From Staphylococcus xylosus (lineage in GTDB: Bacteria; Bacillota; Bacilli; Staphylococcales; Staphylococcaceae): DNA of 64,000 bases. Below the pieces are notes generated by a model. The model did not search any database. It saw only the letters and a list, made by a program, of their open reading frames with translations, and was not told the origin of the DNA. Where the stretch lies: contig NZ_MRZO01000001.1 of NCBI RefSeq assembly GCF_002732165.1, forward strand, positions 434,001-498,000, written 5' to 3'. The position numbers and the translations under genes were made by a program. Below, piece after piece: positions 1 through 7,962 of this stretch (positions are counted from its first letter, which is position 1; each line of letters begins with the position of its first letter).

Positions 1-1
1 A

Positions 2-826
2 TGGAACATCCCTGAAATCAAACCCCAATTTATTCATGAATACCACGAGGTTGAATCTGATGTCCAGTTTGAAACCAAAGATTTAATTCAAATCATACAA
101 AAAACCATTGATAGAGAATATCAAGATGAACGACATAATTTAACAAAAGGTAGATTACAGAAGAATCTACTCAATTGGTTTATAGATGATCAATATAAGT
201 TATTTTATAAGAAAAAAGACTTAAGTCAGTCATTCGATGCTACGTTCACGTTATTAGTAGATGCTTCAGCCAGTATGCAAGATAAAATGGAAGAAACAAT
301 AAAAGGCGTCGTGCTATTTCACGAAACATTAAAGAGTCTCAATGTAAAACATGAAATATTGGCATTCAATGAAGATGCTTTCGATGCCGATGAAGCAAAC
401 CAACCTAATATTATTGATGAGATCATCACATATAATCGTTCTATGATGGATAAAGAAGGTCCAAGAATAATGGCGTTAGAGCCTCAAGATGATAATAGAG
501 ATGGTGTTGCTATTAGAATTGGTAGCGAAAGACTCATGCGTCGCTCTCATAATCAACGTTTTTTAATTGTCTTTTCAGATGGAGAACCTTCTGCATATAA
601 TTATAGCCAAGATGGTATATTAGATACGTATGAAGCGGTTGAGACAGCTCGTAAAATGGGCATCGAAGTCTTCAATGTATTTTTGAGTCAGGAGCCTATC
701 ACAGAAGATATTGAGCAAACGATTCACAATATATATGGACAATATGCTTTATTTGTAGAAGGTGTTGAAAATCTTCCATCCCAATTATCACCATTATTGA
801 AAAAACTATTATTAAAGTCATTTTAA
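2..826 (+). CDS. NorD-like von Willebrand factor A (VWA) protein, 5' end outside window
   Basis: The frame is already open at the left edge, so the start lies upstream and only the last 274 residues are present. The visible part carries a VWA metal-ion-dependent adhesion site: LLVDASASM matches the DxSxS motif, followed by an FSDGEPS strand typical of the second MIDAS half. Staphylococci encode a large protein with a C-terminal VWA domain annotated as nitric oxide reductase activation protein (NorD-like), often next to an AAA+ MoxR-type ATPase. In those families the VWA protein and ATPase act together as a metal-inserting or remodelling chaperone. The function here is inferred from the domain only, and the partner gene would be outside the window. 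No terminator is evident between this stop and brnQ. Confidence 0.85.
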   Translation, partial: WNIPEIKPQFIHEYHEVESDVQFETKDLIQIIQKTIDREYQDERHNLTKGRLQKNLLNWFIDDQYKLFYKKKDLSQSFDATFTLLVDASASMQDKMEETIKGVVLFHETLKSLNVKHEILAFNEDAFDADEANQPNIIDEIITYNRSMMDKEGPRIMALEPQDDNRDGVAIRIGSERLMRRSHNQRFLIVFSDGEPSAYNYSQDGILDTYEAVETARKMGIEVFNVFLSQEPITEDIEQTIHNIYGQYALFVEGVENLPSQLSPLLKKLLLKSF

Positions 827-863
827 ATAGGCTATTTTTGATAAATAATAAACGATATATTTA

Positions 864-878
864 AATATTCTGAAATTT
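864..878 (+). promoter_or_regulatory. Candidate CodY box upstream of brnQ
   Basis: AATATTCTGAAATTT matches the CodY consensus AATTTTCWGAAAATT at 13 of 15 positions. It lies about 25 bases upstream of the candidate -10 of brnQ. CodY represses branched-chain amino acid uptake genes in Firmicutes, so the position makes sense. Seen: the match. Inferred: the function. Confidence 0.5.
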
Positions 879-902
879 ATATAGACGATATCTAATTAAC
901 CA

Positions 903-911
903 TGATAGAAT
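903..911 (+). promoter_or_regulatory. Extended -10 promoter of brnQ
   Basis: TGATAGAAT is a TGn-extended -10 (TG at 903, TAGAAT at 906-911) about 40 bases before the brnQ start. No good -35 is seen at 17 bases, which is common for extended -10 promoters. Confidence 0.5.
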
Positions 912-949
912 AGGTAATATTATTTTATTGGTTAGAAGGAGCAAGTCAT

Positions 950-2293
950 ATGAATAAAAATACATGGATTATAGGTTTTACATTGTTCGCAATGTTTTTT
1001 GGGGCAGGTAATCTTATTTTCCCACCAAATTTAGGCTTAGATAGTGGACAGTATTTCTGGCCATCAATCTTAGCATTTGCTTTAACTGGTATCGGACTAC
1101 CACTATTAGGCGTTGTCGTAGGCGCGTTAGATAAACAAGGTTATATAGGATCGTTAAATAAAATTTCACCTAAATTCTCTATCATATTCCTAGTCATCAT
1201 CTATCTTACAATTGGACCACTGTTCGCGATTCCTCGTACAGCATCGACATCGTTTGAAATGACAGTAACACCTATTGCACACACAAATAGTAGTTTAGCA
1301 TTACTTATCTTTACGGTTTTATTTTTCTTGATAGTCTTATATTTATGTATTAACCCAACTAAAATGGTAGATCGCATTGGTTCTCTATTAACACCACTGT
1401 TATTGATCACTATTTTAGCAATGATTATCAAAGGATTTGTTGATTATGGCAGTAATTCGCATAGTCAAGCTGCTGAAACATTCACATCGAACTTTGCAGG
1501 TTTCTCACAAGGATTTACAAATGGTTATCTTACTATGGATGCCATCGCAGCTATAGCTTTCTCGATGATTGTCGTTAATGCAGTAAAATCAACAGGTATT
1601 ACACATGCCAACCAAATCTTCAAGCAAACGTTAATGGCAGGTATTATCGCAGCTGTAGCTTTAATGTTTATTTATATCTCATTAGGATTTATAGGTAATC
1701 ATATGGCTGTTCCTCAAGAAAAAATAGCTAGCTTGAATGCAAATGACCAAAATATTGGTACATATTTATTAACGACTATGGCCAGTGTTGGCTTTGGGAC
1801 ATTTGGTAAATATTTATTAGGTATTATTGTGGCACTTGCTTGTCTCACAACAGCTTGCGGATTAGTCGTAGCTGTATCAGAATATTTCCATAGAATTTTC
1901 CCAAGAATTTCTTACAGAATATATGTAATTGTGTTTACACTAATTAGTTTTATTTTAGCAAACCAAGGACTTAACTCAGTCATTACTATGTCTGTGCCAG
2001 TATTAAGTATTGTGTACCCTGTAGCAATTACATCGGTATTACTTATTTTATTAGCACGTTTTGTACCTACAAAACCAATTGCACAACAAATTCCTGTTGC
2101 AATCGTTACGATTGTATCTATTTTAAGTGTCATTCATACACAAGGCTGGCTAAAATTGAGTTTCATTGAAAGCTTGCCACTAAAAGACTATTCACTTGAA
2201 TGGTTCCCAATTGCTGTTGTGACAACAATCATAGGTTATATTGTAGCTGCAATGGTTAAAAATCAAAAACCAATTGTTTACGAAAAAGAATAA
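950..2293 (+). CDS. brnQ: Branched-chain amino acid:cation symporter, LIVCS family
   Basis: A 447-residue polytopic membrane protein with about 12 hydrophobic segments. The N-terminus carries the LIVCS hallmark [14 protein letters not shown] (residues about 13-26). Members import leucine, isoleucine and valine with Na+ or H+. Length is normal for the family. The start is an ATG eight bases after a clear AGAAGGAG site (934-941). It is a stand-alone gene ending in a strong intrinsic terminator. A CodY-like box upstream suggests repression when branched-chain amino acids are plentiful. Staphylococci carry several BrnQ paralogues, and which one this is cannot be settled here. Confidence 0.95.
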   Translation: MNKNTWIIGFTLFAMFFGAGNLIFPPNLGLDSGQYFWPSILAFALTGIGLPLLGVVVGALDKQGYIGSLNKISPKFSIIFLVIIYLTIGPLFAIPRTASTSFEMTVTPIAHTNSSLALLIFTVLFFLIVLYLCINPTKMVDRIGSLLTPLLLITILAMIIKGFVDYGSNSHSQAAETFTSNFAGFSQGFTNGYLTMDAIAAIAFSMIVVNAVKSTGITHANQIFKQTLMAGIIAAVALMFIYISLGFIGNHMAVPQEKIASLNANDQNIGTYLLTTMASVGFGTFGKYLLGIIVALACLTTACGLVVAVSEYFHRIFPRISYRIYVIVFTLISFILANQGLNSVITMSVPVLSIVYPVAITSVLLILLARFVPTKPIAQQIPVAIVTIVSILSVIHTQGWLKLSFIESLPLKDYSLEWFPIAVVTTIIGYIVAAMVKNQKPIVYEKE

Positions 2294-2304
2294 TAATAAT
2301 AAAG

Positions 2305-2342
2305 GCAAATTAGCGCTTAAGCTGGCGTTGATTTGCTTTTTT
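2305..2342 (+). terminator. Intrinsic terminator of brnQ
   Basis: An 11-bp stem with GCAAATTAGCG on the left arm and CGTTGATTTGC on the right (two G-T pairs) is followed at once by TTTTTT. It lies 11 bases after the brnQ stop. Confidence 0.85.
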
Positions 2343-2724
2343 ATGTAATTAATCGATAAATAGATACTTCTATCTTATTCAAACTTCTTGTTAACTGAAT
2401 ATGTAAACTTGAAGAAAATAAATTTGAAAAATCGATTTGATTAGTTTTTAAAAATAGGCTATACTCTTTACTTCAAGTGTTTCGTCAAAGAACAATATAA
2501 GAGTATTACAGTGATAGTCAATTGGTATTTACATAAGTGCGTAATAGTGTATTTTTTACGGAATGTGATTTTTTAATATAGATAAAACAGCTTACATAAA
2601 GTATTTGTGGTTGCCACACAAACGCTCAAACCTCTCATATTATAGATTCACCTTTACTATTTAATGTACCAATAAGTATCTTATTCAAATTATTAAAAGC
2701 GACATCATAAACTCAATAATTATA
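2343..2724. other. Gene-free leader region before the BCCT transporter
   Basis: About 380 AT-rich bases with no convincing reading frame. It contains one good promoter (2437-2465). The roughly 260-290 bases between that promoter and the transporter gene would form an unusually long untranslated leader. I see no recognisable riboswitch in it. Confidence 0.6.
2437..2465 (+). promoter_or_regulatory. Sigma-A promoter upstream of BCCT transporter gene
   Basis: TTGATT (2437-2442), a 17-base spacer and TATACT (2460-2465) form a near-consensus promoter. The expected transcription start near 2472 leaves a leader of more than 250 bases. Confidence 0.7.
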
Positions 2725-4350
2725 TTGTTCAGAACACGTATAATAGAGGGGTCGAATAATATTAAATATTCACAATGGAAAGATAAATTAGATTGGCCAG
2801 TATTTTTGATTAGTGGGGGCATCCTTGTTTTATTTGTATTGATGTCATCCATTTTTACACAGACAACTTCGAATTTCGTACAAAAAGGTTTTCAAATTTC
2901 AATTACTTATTTTGGAGCTTTTTGGCAAGTATTACTTTTAGCAACATTTGCAGTAGGTGCATTTTTGGCATTTTCAAAATATGGTCGTGTTCGACTAGGA
3001 AATGCTTCTAAACCAGAAATGGGTTATTTTAGATGGGCTGCTATCGTAATCACATCGGGCTTAGGCGCTGGTGCTATTTTTTGGGCTGCAGCAGAACCGA
3101 TGTATTATTTTATAGATGTGCCTCCAACGATGGATCCTGACATTAAAAATGGCAGTACTCAAGCCATACCAGCTGCTATGGCACAAAGTTTTACTTCTTG
3201 GGGCTTTACAGCGTGGGCAGTTTATGGCGCTGTTAGCGGTATTATTATTATGTATGCACACTATAATAAACATTTAAAAATGCGTCCTCGTACACTACTA
3301 TATCCAATTTTTGGTAGTAAAATAGAAAAAAATAAAATTGGATGGATTATAGATGTGTTTTGTATTTTAGGTGCTGTCGCTGGTACTATTGGAACAATTG
3401 GATTCTTCGGTTTTCAATTTAGTTACTGGTTACATAGCATTTTTGGTATACCCGATAATATAATCACTCAAATATTGTCTGTTACAGGCTTAATGGTTGT
3501 TGTAACTATCTCTGCTACTACCGGCATTGAGAAAGGTATTCAATTTTTAAGTAAATTAAATGTATGGTTAGCACTAGCACTTGCAGCATTTATATTATTA
3601 TTAGGTCCTGGGCACTTTATTATAGATACATTTATATCTTCATATGGTGTTTATATCACTCATTTTCTAGAAATAAGTACATTTAGAGGAAATGATAAAT
3701 GGGCTGGCGCATGGATGCTATTTTTCTTTGGTTGGTTTATAGGATATGGGCCATTAATGGGAATGTTAGTTGCTCGTGTATCTAGAGGTCGTACAATTAG
3801 AGAAATATTTTTACTTGTATCAATAGTAGCTGCAGTAGTTTCTCATATATGGTTTTCTATTCTTGGCGGTAGCGGACTTTTTTATGAAATCAAAAACAGT
3901 GGTGCAATCAGTGGGCCATTAACAGATAACGGCTTACCTGCAGCAGTCATTTCAATTGCGTCTCATTTACCATTAGGCACTGTTATTGTCATTGTTTTAT
4001 TACTATTGACGTTAATATTTGTCATCACCACTGCCGATACGATGTCGTATTCAATTTCGATGTCTGTTACAGGAGAAGGTGACCCACCTAAAATGATAAG
4101 ACTCTTTTGGGTTGTTATTATGGGCGTTATTTCAATTGTTCTAATTAATATAGGGGAAGGTAGTATCAATGCTATTCAATCTTTTATTATTATTACGGCC
4201 GTTCCTATATCAATCATTATGCTGCCAGCAGTTTGGACAGCACCAAAAATTGCACATAAATTAGCTGTAGAACAAAACATAGTAGCTAATAAAGATGCAG
4301 ATACTTCAAAAGACGATATTTTAGCTAAAAAAACTTCTAATAACGATTAA
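2725..4350 (+). CDS. BCCT family osmolyte (glycine betaine/choline/carnitine type) transporter
   Basis: A 541-residue protein with the BCCT fold: about 12 membrane segments, FWAAAEPMYYF in the region of TM4, and the family signature ARVSRGRTIRE after TM8. BCCT carriers take up betaine-like osmolytes using Na+ or H+. The usual aromatic box of betaine carriers in TM8 (Trp-rich) reads FFFGWFIGYGPLMG here, so the substrate may differ. The tail after TM12 is charged and soluble. The start is uncertain. The coordinates use a TTG at 2725 that lacks a ribosome binding site, while a GAGGGG at 2746-2751 points to an ATT codon at 2761. No ATG lies in frame near the expected N-terminus. Confidence 0.88.
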   Translation: MFRTRIIEGSNNIKYSQWKDKLDWPVFLISGGILVLFVLMSSIFTQTTSNFVQKGFQISITYFGAFWQVLLLATFAVGAFLAFSKYGRVRLGNASKPEMGYFRWAAIVITSGLGAGAIFWAAAEPMYYFIDVPPTMDPDIKNGSTQAIPAAMAQSFTSWGFTAWAVYGAVSGIIIMYAHYNKHLKMRPRTLLYPIFGSKIEKNKIGWIIDVFCILGAVAGTIGTIGFFGFQFSYWLHSIFGIPDNIITQILSVTGLMVVVTISATTGIEKGIQFLSKLNVWLALALAAFILLLGPGHFIIDTFISSYGVYITHFLEISTFRGNDKWAGAWMLFFFGWFIGYGPLMGMLVARVSRGRTIREIFLLVSIVAAVVSHIWFSILGGSGLFYEIKNSGAISGPLTDNGLPAAVISIASHLPLGTVIVIVLLLLTLIFVITTADTMSYSISMSVTGEGDPPKMIRLFWVVIMGVISIVLINIGEGSINAIQSFIIITAVPISIIMLPAVWTAPKIAHKLAVEQNIVANKDADTSKDDILAKKTSNND

Positions 4351-4440
4351 ACTAATTGTAATTTCAAAACATATAATAGAAATGTTTCAGTTTAACACTA
4401 AAATTAAATTGAAAGTAAACTTATATTAGATTCAAAAAGG

Positions 4441-4472
4441 GCGTATCCATTATGAAAATGGGTACGCTTTTT
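4441..4472 (+). terminator. Intrinsic terminator of BCCT gene
   Basis: An 11-bp stem, GCGTATCCATT with AATGGGTACGC (one G-T pair), is followed by TTTTT. It lies 90 bases after the stop codon. Confidence 0.85.
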
Positions 4473-4502
4473 ACTATAATATTTTACTATAATAAATTTT
4501 TT

Positions 4503-4514
4503 GGCGTATACGCC
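4503..4514. repeat. Perfect 12-base palindrome
   Basis: GGCGTATACGCC is self-complementary over its full length and sits between two convergent terminators. It could be a protein binding site or chance. No function is assigned. Confidence 0.4.
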
Positions 4515-4565
4515 CCTAAGAGAAAATAGACTTATAACAAGTTTTCACGACTTAATGTACTATCA

Positions 4566-4601
4566 ACAAAAACTCCGAGACATCTATTTATGTCCCGGAG
4601 T
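4566..4601 (-). terminator. Intrinsic terminator of acyP-xpaC-telA unit
   Basis: Read leftward, ACTCCGGGACA and TGTCTCGGAGT form an 11-bp stem with one mismatch, followed by TTTTTG. It lies about 40 bases after the telA stop. Confidence 0.85.
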
Positions 4602-4638
4602 CACTGCTCAAAGTAAATATTTAATTAACCATCAAGAA

Positions 4639-5769
4639 TTATTTATTTTGTTTCATATCTAAAAGTTGATTTTGTAATTCGGTTTCAAGTTGATTCAATT
4701 CGGACTCAGCTTGTTTACGTTTATTACGACCTTGTTCTTGAATCTGTAATGTCTGTTCTATTGTTTCAATAATGTCATTTTGCGTTGTTTTAAGAGTCTC
4801 AATATCAACGACACCACGCTCATTTTCAGTAGCAGTTGCTAGAGCATTTTGTTTCAATAGTTCAGAGTTCTTTAATAATAAATCATTTGTCGTATCAGTA
4901 ACGGCTTTTTGAGCAGTTACTGCATTTCGTTGTCTCATTAAAGTTAATGCAATTGACATTTGATTTTTCCACAATGGTATACTTGTCAGAATAGAACTTT
5001 GAATTTTTTCTGCTAATGCTTGGTTAACATTTTGAATCATTCGTATCTGTGGCGCTGTTTGTATCGCAATTTGTCTAGATAATTGTAAATCATAAATACG
5101 TTTGTCTAAGCGATCGATAAATTGCTCCATATCAGATGCAGCTTGCACATCCATTTGATTACCTGTTGATTTTGCTTGCGCTCTTAATTTAGGCACATCC
5201 TCTTGTTGCAAATCATGCTGCTTCTTTTTGGCAGCTTCAATATACAGTGATAATTCATCAAAATAGTCTTTATTCATATTATATAATTCATCTAGCATAT
5301 CTACATCTTTAACTAAGTTGTTTTTATGCTTATCTAACTCAATAGATATGCGATCTATCTGTGAGCCAACCGACTGCATCTTTGAAAATATTTCATTTAC
5401 AGAGGCTTTTGTTCTTCTAAAAATACGCTTTAATTTCGATTGGTTTTCTGGATTCAATTCATCAGGATTTACTGATTTTAATTTGCTCATCAGTCCATTT
5501 AACGATTCACCAACTGGTCCAACGTCAGTTGTTTTGACCTCATTTAATATACGGTGTGAGAATTGTGACATATGTGATTGTGCTTCCGTACCATAATTTA
5601 GTAAGCCATCATGATCCATAGGTTTTATTTTTTCGCTCAACTCATTAATCTTTTGTTGCTCTTTTTCAGTATATTGGGTAGAGTTGACCACTTCAGACTT
5701 ACTTGTAGAATTTTCTTCTATATATTTATCTAATGGATGCGAATTTATATAGTCTTGTTCTCTTGCCAT
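4639..5769 (-). CDS. telA: TelA-like toxic anion resistance family protein
   Basis: A 376-residue soluble, helix-rich protein with long predicted coiled coils (for example from about residue 180 to the end) and no membrane segment. It matches the TelA/toxic anion resistance family, found near tellurite resistance loci and, in Firmicutes, next to XpaC-type proteins as here. The biochemical activity of the family is not established. I choose the ATG at 5769 (protein starting MAREQ) because GGAGAGAG lies at the right distance. An in-frame ATG 15 bases upstream would place that site inside the gene. It is the last gene of a three-gene leftward unit, 30 bases after xpaC. Confidence 0.88.
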   Translation of the reverse strand: MAREQDYINSHPLDKYIEENSTSKSEVVNSTQYTEKEQQKINELSEKIKPMDHDGLLNYGTEAQSHMSQFSHRILNEVKTTDVGPVGESLNGLMSKLKSVNPDELNPENQSKLKRIFRRTKASVNEIFSKMQSVGSQIDRISIELDKHKNNLVKDVDMLDELYNMNKDYFDELSLYIEAAKKKQHDLQQEDVPKLRAQAKSTGNQMDVQAASDMEQFIDRLDKRIYDLQLSRQIAIQTAPQIRMIQNVNQALAEKIQSSILTSIPLWKNQMSIALTLMRQRNAVTAQKAVTDTTNDLLLKNSELLKQNALATATENERGVVDIETLKTTQNDIIETIEQTLQIQEQGRNKRKQAESELNQLETELQNQLLDMKQNK

Positions 5770-5799
5770 AAAATCTCTCTCCATTCTTATTTTAATTTG

Positions 5800-6423
5800 C
5801 TACTTCTTATTTCGACTTTGTTCAATTTTGTTTAATTCCATCTCTATATCTAACTTGCTATAATCTTCATCATTAATTCTTCTTAAATCAGCTACCAATG
5901 TTCTTTTAACTTCATCCAAAGTAATTCTTGTTTGTTCTAATTTTTGTTTTTCTTCTTTAGTTTTCTTAGGTGACTTAGACAATCTTGTATATGCTTCAAT
6001 TAAATTCAATGCATTATCAATATGGGAGTAGAAGAAACTTTCGACTTTAAAAAATGAACTTGGTTGTTGTTTTACTGCATAAAATATAGCCCGAGATATT
6101 CTATAGATTTCATTTACTTGTCTAAAGTCTTTAATAGATCTAACATTTACAAATGATTTGAATATGCGTCTAATTTTATCCTGTGTATTGTTTAATTGAC
6201 CGTTTACAAAGTGATAATCTCGACGAGTTAAACCAATTTCTTTTAAATATTTTCTAGAAGTTAAACGTTGAATAGGGAAGTAAAACGTTATAAATGTTGC
6301 TACGGAAATCAATAAATCAAAAATAAAATAAATATCTAAGGCAAATATACTAACAAACCATGCGATAACTGCTGCTGGCAAAGCAATAATTGACCCGAAA
6401 ATACGAGAAATATTATATCTCAA
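5800..6423 (-). CDS. xpaC: XpaC-like 5-bromo-4-chloroindolyl phosphate hydrolysis family protein
   Basis: A 207-residue protein with two hydrophobic segments at the N-terminus (about residues 8-50) followed by a basic, helical cytoplasmic part. This layout and the neighbouring telA gene fit the XpaC family, named for a weak phosphatase phenotype in Bacillus. The real function is unknown. Translation appears to begin at TTG (6423), seven bases after AAAGGAAG. An ATG a few bases upstream is in another frame and stops at once. It lies 13 bases after acyP and 30 bases before telA, so the three genes are probably co-transcribed. Confidence 0.8.
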   Translation of the reverse strand: MRYNISRIFGSIIALPAAVIAWFVSIFALDIYFIFDLLISVATFITFYFPIQRLTSRKYLKEIGLTRRDYHFVNGQLNNTQDKIRRIFKSFVNVRSIKDFRQVNEIYRISRAIFYAVKQQPSSFFKVESFFYSHIDNALNLIEAYTRLSKSPKKTKEEKQKLEQTRITLDEVKRTLVADLRRINDEDYSKLDIEMELNKIEQSRNKK

Positions 6424-6436
6424 ACTTCATCTTCCT

Positions 6437-6706
6437 TTATATAGTTTTAAAATCTTTCAATGATTGCTCAATTTCTATCTCTTCAGTAGTAAAGTCCTCA
6501 ACATGGGATGCGGGCGAAGCGCCATCTGTAACTGCGTTAATAAACTGTGTTAAAGATGGTTCATCACCTTGAGCATATATATCAACGTAATTATCTACAT
6601 TTTCAACGGTACCAACAATATGATATTTTCGTGCTATTTTTTGGGTATAATAACGAAAACCTACACCTTGTACCATCCCAAATACTTTAATGTGTTTACG
6701 TTTCAT
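6437..6706 (-). CDS. acyP: Acylphosphatase
   Basis: An 89-residue cytosolic enzyme of the acylphosphatase family, which hydrolyses carboxyl-phosphate bonds. It has the phosphate-binding loop GMVQGVGFRYY with the catalytic Arg18, and the catalytic Asn36 in GTVENV. Length is typical. A strong GAGGTGAT site precedes the ATG. It is the first gene of the unit with xpaC and telA. The physiological substrate in staphylococci is not known, and no link between the three proteins is established. Confidence 0.95.
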   Translation of the reverse strand: MKRKHIKVFGMVQGVGFRYYTQKIARKYHIVGTVENVDNYVDIYAQGDEPSLTQFINAVTDGASPASHVEDFTTEEIEIEQSLKDFKTI

Positions 6707-7067
6707 AAAATCACCTCTTAATTAACATTATACGAAATTTAACGCTACAAAACTAATATTTAAGTTTATAAATTGATAGTCTATCGGTCTAAAGTATGAA
6801 TCAGATAACTTGATTTTGTATATTAACTCTTTAAAATATTACACATAGACAAAAAAATTGTACGTCTCTAAATCAAAATAAAAACGTCTATATTTAGTTT
6901 TATTTTATTTCTATTTATAAACATGGGGGATTTAATTTAGAGTATATGTGTGATCGAAATACATACATAAGTATAAGCACTTTGTTCTATAAGTCTAAAT
7001 AGCGAGGTGCGATCTCAGTTACACCAAAAAATGATTTAGACTATATATGAAAGGGTGAAGATTTATA
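6707..7067. other. Divergent gene-free region between acyP and the DUF1033 gene
   Basis: About 360 AT-rich bases with promoters in both directions. Leftward: TATAAT (complement of 6727-6732) with a weak -35, serving acyP. Rightward: TTGATT at 6810-6815 with TAAAAT at 6832-6837 (16-base spacer). An imperfect A/T-rich inverted repeat near 6875-6905 has no clear function. Confidence 0.5.
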
Positions 7068-7376
7068 ATGTGGACAGTTGCAAAAATTCGAGCTGATTAT
7101 GAAGGCTGGTGGTTATTTAGTGACTGGACTGATCATATCGTAGAACAGTATGACTTCGAGACTTACGATGAAATGTTAAATTTCTACAAATCATTAATTT
7201 TAAAAAGCAAAAATTCATTTGATAACTATTTAGTTGGAAAGCACAATATTCATGCATTTTATAACAATTGCGAATTAGGATTTTGTGAGGATTGCGATGA
7301 AGATTTACAAATATTCTATAGTTTTATAGTTTTAAATAAAAATGAAGTTTATTTTAATTTGCCTATAATTGAATAA
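7068..7376 (+). CDS. DUF1033-type small protein upstream of cspA
   Basis: A 102-residue acidic, soluble protein with an aromatic N-terminus (EGWWLFSDW) that I associate with the DUF1033 family. It has a Cys pair motif (CELGFCEDC) in the middle that might bind metal. Function is unknown. It is preceded by an AAGGGTGAAG site. Its position just upstream of cspA corresponds to the region described in S. aureus as msaABCR, where cspA is msaB. Whether this gene matches a named member of that operon is inference. A separate strong promoter lies between it and cspA. Confidence 0.7.
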   Translation: MWTVAKIRADYEGWWLFSDWTDHIVEQYDFETYDEMLNFYKSLILKSKNSFDNYLVGKHNIHAFYNNCELGFCEDCDEDLQIFYSFIVLNKNEVYFNLPIIE

Positions 7377-7396
7377 ACTATAAATTAACGTTTGCC

Positions 7397-7425
7397 TTGC
7401 AATTCAACTGAAAATATCCTATAAT
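7397..7425 (+). promoter_or_regulatory. cspA promoter
   Basis: TTGCAA (7397-7402), a 17-base spacer and TATAAT (7420-7425) form an almost ideal sigma-A promoter. It gives a cspA leader of about 125 bases, typical of cold shock genes. Confidence 0.85.
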
Positions 7426-7449
7426 GTTAGTCAAGCAATTGTTTTATTC

Positions 7450-7526
7450 CATATTGCAAAGAATATTGTACTTACAGACTCGTACTGTCTTATTGTATTT
7501 TTTGTAATATGCGAATAACGCATATT
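7450..7526 (+). promoter_or_regulatory. Structured cspA 5' leader with two competing hairpins
   Basis: A long hairpin pairs CATATTGCAAAGAA (7450-7463) with TTTTTTGTAATATG (7498-7511), with two G-T pairs. A second, shorter hairpin pairs AATATGCG (7506-7513) with CGCATATT (7519-7526). Both use bases 7506-7511, so they cannot form together. In S. aureus the cspA leader is cut by RNase III and is the target of CspA autoregulation. The layout here fits such control. Confidence 0.65.
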
Positions 7527-7558
7527 GAATGAATATTAGTCTTGGAGGTTTCACATTT

Positions 7559-7759
7559 ATGAAACAAGGTACAGTAAAATGGTTTAACGCTGAAAAAGGA
7601 TTTGGTTTTATCGAAGTTGAAGGAGAAAACGATGTATTCGTACACTTCTCAGCAATTAACCAAGAGGGTTACAAATCATTAGAAGAAGGTCAATCAGTTG
7701 AATTTGAAGTAGTTGAAGGCGACCGCGGTCCTCAAGCTGCAAACGTTGTAAAACTATAA
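7559..7759 (+). CDS. cspA: Cold shock protein / RNA chaperone CspA
   Basis: A 66-residue single-domain cold shock protein with both RNA-binding motifs: KGFGFI (RNP1) and VFVHF (RNP2). It binds single-stranded nucleic acid and acts as an RNA chaperone and global regulator in staphylococci (also called MsaB). I start it at the ATG at 7559, ten bases after TTGGAGG and giving the canonical MKQGTVKWF start. An in-frame upstream ATG would add ten residues not seen in the family and would absorb the ribosome binding site. It has its own promoter, a long structured leader and its own terminator. Confidence 0.97.
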   Translation: MKQGTVKWFNAEKGFGFIEVEGENDVFVHFSAINQEGYKSLEEGQSVEFEVVEGDRGPQAANVVKL

Positions 7760-7783
7760 TATAGATTGCAATATTGACTATTT

Positions 7784-7812
7784 AAAGAACCTTGTTAAAG
7801 GTTCTTTTTTTT
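7784..7812 (+). terminator. cspA intrinsic terminator
   Basis: The 10-bp stem AAAGAACCTT/AAGGTTCTTT with a GTTA loop runs into eight Ts. It lies 24 bases after the cspA stop. Confidence 0.9.
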
Positions 7813-7814
7813 AT

Positions 7815-7870
7815 AGAACCCCTTGCTTATTTGATAAACAAGGGGTTCTTAATGCATGCGTTCTCGCATG
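7815..7870. repeat. Two further inverted repeats after the cspA terminator
   Basis: A perfect 11-bp inverted repeat (AGAACCCCTTG at 7815-7825, CAAGGGGTTCT at 7839-7849) is followed by CATGCG/CGCATG (7855-7870). The first repeats the AGAACC of the terminator just before it. Neither has a proper T-run. They may be a decayed second terminator or a repeat element. Confidence 0.5.
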
Positions 7871-7913
7871 TATTCCTATTTAATGCTTATTTATAGAACT
7901 AGATATTTTAAAT

Positions 7914-7957
7914 AAAAAGTGGTTCCATCAACCTTAAAGGAGATGGAACCACTTTTT
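7914..7957 (-). terminator. Terminator of the lysine operon
   Basis: AAAAAGTGGTTCCAT pairs perfectly with ATGGAACCACTTTTT. The A-rich and T-rich flanks make it able to stop both strands. It lies directly after the lysA stop. Confidence 0.92.
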
Positions 7958-7962
7958 TAAAT

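Noticed and set aside
5318-5596. Antisense open frames inside telA, dapD, asd, pstC, the rbs genes and others
   Set aside because: They mirror the codon pattern of the real gene on the other strand, lack ribosome sites and match no family.
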